Assembly: GCA_046347195.1 (NCBI GenBank)
Contig: JAXMGQ010000005.1
Span: forward strand, 87,320-151,319
Direction of reading: 5' to 3'
DNA from: TMP-86 sp046347195
GTDB lineage: Bacteria > Pseudomonadota > Gammaproteobacteria > Steroidobacterales > Steroidobacteraceae
DNA: 64,000 nucleotides
Under the pieces are notes generated by a model that worked only from the letters and a program-made list of their open reading frames with translations, did not search any database and was not told where the DNA came from. A program made the translations under genes and the position numbers. Below, piece after piece: positions 59,049 to 64,000 of this stretch (the stretch's first letter is position 1; each line of letters opens with the position of its first letter).

Positions 59049-59621
59049 CTATTTCTTGTCGGTAGCCGGAGGAGGCGGGTTTACCAGATTGAAGTCCGCC
59101 AGGGCATTCAGTTGGGCAGCGAGTTTGGGATCCTTGCGCTGTTCAGCCGTGAAGCTGGCATCGTAGGCGGAGATCTCCTCGTAGCCGCCCGGCTCGGCAA
59201 TCATGATCGAATGCATGTCCTTGTTGCCGACCACCCGCACGCCGTGCACGATGTTGGGCGGGATATGCACGGCATCACCGGGTCCCATGACGTGGGTTTC
59301 ACCGTTGATGGTCCATTCGACCTGTCCGGAGATGATGAGAAAGGTCTCCGCATGCTTCTTGTGATAATGCAACGGCACCTTGAAGGCCGGTTCCCAGTAG
59401 GATTCCAGGATGCTCTGGCGGCCGTTGCTTTGATTGCCCGTGACGATGACCCTGATGTCCTTGATGTTGGTCTCCTGGATGGCCGGTACCTGGTCGTGGA
59501 AGGAGAAATAGGGGGCCTTTGCCGGCTGGTCCGCGTGCACGAGCCCCAAGGTGCCTGCGCACAGCACGGCCACCGCGGCGCCCGCCAGCGCGGTTCTCTT
59601 CAGCTTGCGTTCTGCAGTCAT
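59049..59621 (-). CDS. exported single-domain cupin protein
   Basis: 190 aa. Signal peptide (KRTALAGAAVAVLCAGTLGL), then one cupin domain: VPLHYHKKHAETFLIISGQV and GDAVHIPPNIVHGVRVVG, with TINGETHVMGPGD between. HYHKKHAE keeps the metal ligands. Tail EQRKDPKLAAQLNALADFNL mirrors those of the cupins at 48988 and 49579, so it is a paralogue now 8 kb away, across the inserted block. Followed after 58 bp on the other side by the TonB receptor gene on the same strand. Confidence 0.84.
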   Translation of the reverse strand: MTAERKLKRTALAGAAVAVLCAGTLGLVHADQPAKAPYFSFHDQVPAIQETNIKDIRVIVTGNQSNGRQSILESYWEPAFKVPLHYHKKHAETFLIISGQVEWTINGETHVMGPGDAVHIPPNIVHGVRVVGNKDMHSIMIAEPGGYEEISAYDASFTAEQRKDPKLAAQLNALADFNLVNPPPPATDKK

Positions 59622-59678
59622 GTGTCTAAACCTCTTCTGGACAGTTGATTGGAATGGATCGCGGCATTGGCCTCGGGA

Positions 59679-62033
59679 TCAGTAGCGATAGGTTGCCGTC
59701 ACGCCGATGGTGCGCGGGCGTACCGTGGCCGCCGTGAACAAAGGAACGCCGCGTCCCGCGTGGTTGACATTGAGGAACGGGTGCTCGTCGGTGAGATTGT
59801 TCACGAACAGGGCCGCGTCCACCGGTCCAAGGCGCATTCCCAGCTTGATCGACAGATCGTTCATCGCGGGCAGGCCCGGGATGTCCGGATCATAGCCCGC
59901 GGTACGCGGGTTCTGCACCGAGAGGTCTTGATCGAGGCCGGCCGAATGGCTGTAGTTCAGGCGGAAATAACTCGAATGCCCGAACATCGGAAACGACCAC
60001 TGCCCCTGGAACGCCGCCGACCATGGATTCACCGGGATGCGGTCGCCGTCGGCGACCGCCGGCTTGAAGTCCTGCCCCGGGAGCGGCGGGCGCAGGAACG
60101 CATCCTTGGTGTAGGCGGCGTGCACGTAGCCGACGCTCAGTCCCAGGTCGAGGGAGGGAACCGGCCGGCCCTGGAGCGCGAACTCGAACCCCCGGCTGGT
60201 CGCATCACCGGCGTTGATGGTGACGCTGAATCCGCAGGTCGGCAGGTTGTAGGTGGATTGGATGTTCTTCCACTTGATGACATACGCGCTGGCATCGATC
60301 GACAGGCGATCCTCGAAGCTGCGCGATTTACTGCCGATTTCATACGACCATAGCGTGTCGCTGGTGAATACCGGTGGCCGTTCGGTGAGGCCCAGGTTGG
60401 TGAGGTCGTCACCGCAATTGATGGGTACGGGGTTGTTGTAGCCGCCTGCGCGATAGCCCTTGGTGGCGCTGGCGTAGACCATGGTCCCCTCGGTGATCTG
60501 ATACGACACGCCGAGCTTCGGCGTCACGGGCTTTTCCGATGTGCTGCCGATCGCCTCCTGCGGCGGCCCCACGATCGGTCCGGCGTAGAACGAATCGGCC
60601 CATGAGTCGATCTTGGCGTAACGCAGGCCCAGTGTCGCCTTGAGCTTGTCGGTGATCTTGATGTCAGCCTGGGCAAAGGCGGCGAGCTGCTTGTCCACCG
60701 TGTCGAACGGGTCGATGACCACGGTGTACTTGCCGAGATACATCCCGCCGAAGATCTCCTCGAACGTGGGGCCATCGCCCGCATACTGGTTGAACAGACC
60801 GGGCAGGAAGGTGTCCTGTACGCGCTGATGCAGATGCTGGCGCGCGCGCTGATAGAACGCTCCCACCAGCCAGCTCACCCGCGAATCCGGGTTGGTCGAC
60901 TGCAAGCGGAATTCCTGGGTGAAGTTGCGCTGGTGGGTGTCATTGTAGGAAGGGGCATACATGCCGGCCGGCGGTGGCTGGCCCACCCACAGGTAGGACT
61001 CGAAGGCCGCCAGGTCCTGGATGCCGGGTTGGTTGCGGTCGAAGAACGAGGTGCTCGAGGTCAACATCGCGCCCGGGAATGCCCATTCCACCTTCAATGA
61101 GGGCAGGCTGAAGCGGTCGTGGCTGGTGTTGCGGATGTTGGAACTGCGATTGAAGCTGTCATCACCGCGATTCGTCAGGGGCAGCCAGAAGATCGACGAG
61201 TCGTTGACGTACTGATCCTGCCAATAGAAGGAGGGCGTGATGGTCAATGCGTCGTTGGGCTTGTAGACGAAGGCGATGCGGGCGGTGCTCGTGTCCGCAA
61301 AGTTCGATCCGGTCTGCAGCACATTGCCGGTGATGTAATCCACGCGGTTGACGAACCCACCGTCATGCCGGTAGGACAGCGTGAGGCGCATACCCAGCTT
61401 GCCGTCGACCAACGGCACGTTGACCGCCGCGCCGGCTTCCTGGCTGGGATCGCCGCCGCGGGTGAAGGACTGCTCGGCGCGCGCATAGGCATCGAACTTG
61501 TCGGCGCTCGGTTGCGGCGTGATCAGCCGGACCGTGCCGCCCTCGGAGCCTGCACCGAACAGGGTGCCTTGCGGGCCGCGCAGGATTTCCACGCGCTCCA
61601 GGTCGAAGATCTCGGGCCAGACGCTGCTGCCAACGCCGCTGTAGGAGGCCCGCGACTGGATGGGAACATCGTCGATATACACGCCGGTGGCGCCGGAGCC
61701 GGCATCCGAGGAGATGCCGCGGATGGCGATGTTCGCCACCGAGCCGGAGGCATCGCTCGCGCGGCTGAAGAACACCCCGGGCGTCAGCTTGGCGATGTCG
61801 TCCATGGTCCGCACGGTGTTCTGATCGAGCGTCTTCTGCGTGAAGGCCATGACGCTGATCGGGACCTTTTCGAGGGACTCCGCGCGCCGTGCCGCGGTGA
61901 CGATGATTTCCTCCAGGCTGGCGCTTTGTGTCGTCGATGGTTCATCGGCGGCGAGGGCCAGCTGACTGGTCAATACCAGCAGCGCCAGGCCCCGCAACGG
62001 TGCGCCAGCAGAAATGCGTCGTGAATTGGACAT
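59679..62033 (-). CDS. TonB-dependent outer-membrane receptor
   Basis: 784 aa. Signal peptide (LRGLALLVLTSQLALAADEP), TonB-box-like SLEEIIVTAARRAESLEKVP, plug with IRGISSDAGSGATGVYIDDV and LERVEILRGPQGTLFGAGSE, a long barrel and the terminal RPRTIGVTATYRY. GGGAG ribosome site precedes ATG 62033. It shares the organic-substrate receptor style of the one at 17207 but is clearly diverged. It lies upstream of, and on the same strand as, the cupin and SDR genes at 58.2-59.6 kb, so they may be co-expressed and the receptor would supply their substrate (inference). Confidence 0.9.
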   Translation of the reverse strand: MSNSRRISAGAPLRGLALLVLTSQLALAADEPSTTQSASLEEIIVTAARRAESLEKVPISVMAFTQKTLDQNTVRTMDDIAKLTPGVFFSRASDASGSVANIAIRGISSDAGSGATGVYIDDVPIQSRASYSGVGSSVWPEIFDLERVEILRGPQGTLFGAGSEGGTVRLITPQPSADKFDAYARAEQSFTRGGDPSQEAGAAVNVPLVDGKLGMRLTLSYRHDGGFVNRVDYITGNVLQTGSNFADTSTARIAFVYKPNDALTITPSFYWQDQYVNDSSIFWLPLTNRGDDSFNRSSNIRNTSHDRFSLPSLKVEWAFPGAMLTSSTSFFDRNQPGIQDLAAFESYLWVGQPPPAGMYAPSYNDTHQRNFTQEFRLQSTNPDSRVSWLVGAFYQRARQHLHQRVQDTFLPGLFNQYAGDGPTFEEIFGGMYLGKYTVVIDPFDTVDKQLAAFAQADIKITDKLKATLGLRYAKIDSWADSFYAGPIVGPPQEAIGSTSEKPVTPKLGVSYQITEGTMVYASATKGYRAGGYNNPVPINCGDDLTNLGLTERPPVFTSDTLWSYEIGSKSRSFEDRLSIDASAYVIKWKNIQSTYNLPTCGFSVTINAGDATSRGFEFALQGRPVPSLDLGLSVGYVHAAYTKDAFLRPPLPGQDFKPAVADGDRIPVNPWSAAFQGQWSFPMFGHSSYFRLNYSHSAGLDQDLSVQNPRTAGYDPDIPGLPAMNDLSIKLGMRLGPVDAALFVNNLTDEHPFLNVNHAGRGVPLFTAATVRPRTIGVTATYRY

Positions 62034-62209
62034 GTCGGTGACTCCCCTGGGCGGTCTTATGTTTCAAGTCTCTGACCGCGAATCACCGCAAAGTAGCCTA
62101 GCGGCCCGAATCACCTGCCACTGACAGCGAACAGAATTCCCACTATGCATACCCTGCCGCGCGGGAGGGTCCGCGCTGGGTGCGTCGGTGTGGCCCGGGA
62201 GGGTGGCCT

Positions 62210-62860
62210 TCAGGTCTCTCCCGCCAGGCGCCGTACCTGCGCCTGCAGTTCCGCGACCTGTTGCTCGAGCAGGGCGATGCGCTCGGCGAGCCCCGGCGCG
62301 GGGGCTTCACGTGACATCGCCACCGGCTCCTCCGGGGCGCAGTCCACGGGTCCCTCGAACAGGTGCACATAACGTGACTCGCGCTCGCCCGGCGAGCGCG
62401 CCAGGCGCGCGACGAAAGGTCCGTCTTCCCGGGTCATGAGCCGCTGCAGGGCCTGCTCCACCTCGGCGGTGTCGGCGAAGTCGTGGAACCGCGCGGCGCG
62501 GGTGCGCAGCTCACCGGGAGTCTGCGGCCCGCGCAGCAGCATCACATCGAGGATCCCGAGCTCGCCGGGATCGAACTTGAGCGAACCGAATTCGGTGTTG
62601 CAGAAGCGATGGTGGTACTTGACGACCCGGCCGCCGTATCCGGCCGAACGATCGCTCACCAGGTACTTCTTGCGCAGCGTATCGACCGCCGCCTGCACCT
62701 CGGCCTCCGTCAGCTCCATGACGGGTTCCCGGTTGGATTTCTGGTTGCAGGCGTTGGTGAGCGCGTTGAGGGAAAGTGGATACTGGTCGGGCGTCGTCGC
62801 CTGTTTTTCAATGAGGCAGCCGATGATGCGGGCCTCTACCGGCGAGATGATGATGTTCAT
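62210..62860 (-). CDS. yceH: YceH family protein (UPF0502/DUF480)
   Basis: 216 aa. ISPVEARIIGCLIEKQATTP and YPLSLNALTNACNQKSNREP are the DUF480 hallmarks, followed by a tandem winged-helix fold (AVDTLRKKYLVSDRSAGYGG, DVMLLRGPQTPGELRTRAAR) and a C-terminal coiled coil (LAERIALLEQQVAELQAQVR). Conserved in many proteobacteria; function unknown. Monocistronic, divergent from frmA. Confidence 0.9.
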   Translation of the reverse strand: MNIIISPVEARIIGCLIEKQATTPDQYPLSLNALTNACNQKSNREPVMELTEAEVQAAVDTLRKKYLVSDRSAGYGGRVVKYHHRFCNTEFGSLKFDPGELGILDVMLLRGPQTPGELRTRAARFHDFADTAEVEQALQRLMTREDGPFVARLARSPGERESRYVHLFEGPVDCAPEEPVAMSREAPAPGLAERIALLEQQVAELQAQVRRLAGET

Positions 62861-62945
62861 GTATCACCTTCGTGACAGGCTTCCAACGCGAGCCCACTTG
62901 TTCTAGGGTTACGGGTCCGTGCAACTTACCTGATGGACACCGATC

Positions 62946-64000
62946 ATGAAAACAAAAGCTGCAGTTGCGTTCGCCGCCGGCAAGCCCCTCGAGGTCCATG
63001 AGGTGAACCTCGACGGCCCCAAGGCCGGCGAGGTGCTGGTGGAGATCAAGGCCACCGGCATCTGTCACACGGACGAATTCACGCGATCGGGCGCGGACCC
63101 GGAAGGGCTGTTCCCCGCCATCTTCGGCCACGAGGGCGCCGGCATCGTCGTGGACGTGGGCGCGGGCGTCAAGTCGGTGAAGAAGGGGGACCACGTGATC
63201 CCGCTGTACACACCGGAATGCCGCGAGTGCAAGTCCTGCACCTCGCGCAAGACCAACCTGTGCACCGCCATCCGCGCCACCCAGGGCAAGGGCGTCATGC
63301 CCGACGGCACCAGCCGTTTCTCGCTCGGCAAGGACATGATCCATCACTACATGGGCTGTTCCACCTTCTCCAATTTCACCGTGCTGCCGGAGATCGCCGT
63401 GGCGAAGATCCGGGAAGATGCGCCCTTCGACAAGGTCTGCTACATCGGCTGCGGCGTCACCACGGGCATCGGTGCGGTCATCAACACCGCGAAGGTCGAG
63501 GCGGGAGCCAACGTGGTCGTCTTCGGCCTGGGCGGCATCGGCCTGAACGTCATCCAGGGCGCGCGCCTGGTGGGCGCCAACAGGATCATCGGTGTCGACC
63601 TCAACCCCAAGCGCAAGGCCCTGGCCGAGAAGTTCGGCATGACGCACTTCGTCAACCCGAAGGAGATCGGCAAGGACCTGGTCGCGCACCTCGTCGAGAT
63701 CACCGACGGCGGCGCGGACTACAGCTTCGAGTGCGTGGGCAACGTCGAGCTCATGCGCCAGGCGCTGGAATGCTGCCATCGCGGCTGGGGCGTTTCCGTG
63801 ATCATCGGCGTCGCCGGCGCGGGCCAGGAGATCAAGACGCGGCCGTTCCAGCTCGTCACGGGCCGAGTGTGGAAGGGCACGGCCTTCGGCGGTGCGCGCG
63901 GCCGGACCGATGTGCCGAAGATCGTCGACTGGTACATGGATGGCAAGATCAACATCGACGACCTCATCACCCACAAGATGCCGCTGACTGACATCAACAA
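62946..64000 (+). CDS. frmA: S-(hydroxymethyl)glutathione dehydrogenase / class III alcohol dehydrogenase, 3' end cut by the window
   Basis: Starts at ATG 62946 and runs open to the window edge (about 350 residues; family length ~368-370). Catalytic zinc residues in TGICHTDEFTRSG and IFGHEGAGIVVDVG, structural zinc Cys set in ECRECKSCTSRKTNLC, NAD fold VVVFGLGGIGLNVIQGARLV, and CGVTTGIGAV. The GKDMIHHYMGCSTFSNFTVL block is typical of class III. Oxidises the formaldehyde-glutathione adduct (and reduces S-nitrosoglutathione), which would also help under NO stress. Confidence 0.93.
   Translation, partial: MKTKAAVAFAAGKPLEVHEVNLDGPKAGEVLVEIKATGICHTDEFTRSGADPEGLFPAIFGHEGAGIVVDVGAGVKSVKKGDHVIPLYTPECRECKSCTSRKTNLCTAIRATQGKGVMPDGTSRFSLGKDMIHHYMGCSTFSNFTVLPEIAVAKIREDAPFDKVCYIGCGVTTGIGAVINTAKVEAGANVVVFGLGGIGLNVIQGARLVGANRIIGVDLNPKRKALAEKFGMTHFVNPKEIGKDLVAHLVEITDGGADYSFECVGNVELMRQALECCHRGWGVSVIIGVAGAGQEIKTRPFQLVTGRVWKGTAFGGARGRTDVPKIVDWYMDGKINIDDLITHKMPLTDIN

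Noticed and set aside
1..64000. CRISPR arrays, rRNA or tRNA genes, integrases and IS transposases
   Set aside because: No regularly spaced repeats, no cloverleaf-like or ribosomal sequence, and no transposase or integrase protein seen in any frame.

Overview
The window is a GC-rich chromosome segment from a pseudomonadotan, most likely a gammaproteobacterium of the Steroidobacter/Nevskiales kind. The pointers are an O2-independent ubiquinone hydroxylation operon (ubiTUV), an SHP/diheme cytochrome c/cytochrome b module, YceH, large TonB-dependent receptors and CoA-thioester catabolic genes. I see no rRNA, tRNA or CRISPR array. The window opens inside a 6-phosphogluconate dehydrogenase gene and closes inside a glutathione-dependent formaldehyde dehydrogenase gene.

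Region 1 (1-11.7 kb): housekeeping genes, a broken MauG-type peroxidase, and a 2-oxoacid oxidoreductase operon (GltD-like Fe-S flavoprotein, fused gamma/alpha subunit, beta subunit). The beta gene is present twice. The first copy is riddled with indels and is followed by equally broken remnants of a TumE/TumA-like toxin-antitoxin pair and an XRE regulator. The second copy is intact and is followed by a 51-bp inverted repeat and an ATPase/DUF234 gene. Unpolished sequence or mis-assembly across about 6.4-8.85 kb has to be considered.

Region 2 (11.7-27 kb): a catabolic cluster with an MBL hydrolase, GMC oxidoreductase, MmgE/PrpD protein (frameshifted), alpha/beta hydrolase, TonB receptor, IclR regulator, aldehyde dehydrogenase, two HpcH-type lyases (one internally deleted), two MaoC hydratases, an acyl-CoA dehydrogenase and a CaiB-type CoA-transferase. 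It reads as alcohol to aldehyde to acid to CoA ester to enoyl-CoA to hydroxyacyl-CoA to retro-aldol/Claisen cleavage. Two divergent promoters in it share a 14-bp palindrome.

Region 3 (27-44.8 kb): a respiratory block. A minus-strand operon encodes a B-type heme-copper enzyme whose subunit I lacks the active-site Tyr (sNOR-like), a CuA subunit, a 51-aa membrane peptide, CtaB, two SCO proteins, a heme-copper-like protein without the paired CuB histidines, and a cytochrome b/[2Fe-2S]/flavin reductase fusion. Next come DUF420 and ubiTUV, then a convergent operon of SHP, diheme cytochrome c, cytochrome b, a two-component system and two U32-type proteins. Together they suit low-oxygen or NO-exposed growth.

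Region 4 (44.8-62 kb): a second accessory/catabolic locus with MoaF, two SDRs, four exported cupin proteins (six cupin domains), a P1 peptidase, an NTF2-like lipoprotein and a TonB receptor. It is interrupted at about 51.5-58.2 kb by a defence-like insert: an RHH-type regulator with its own palindromic operator, a very large SF1 helicase with a C-terminal Vsr-like nuclease domain (one frameshift), a J-domain-like partner, and a DinJ-like antitoxin paired with a nucleotidyltransferase. YceH and FrmA close the window.

Main caution: several genes (MauG type, korB copy 1, the TumE/TumA/XRE remnants, PrpD, the Mcl-type lyase, the helicase) are broken by indels or internal deletions. Whether these are biological or assembly defects cannot be decided from one sequence.
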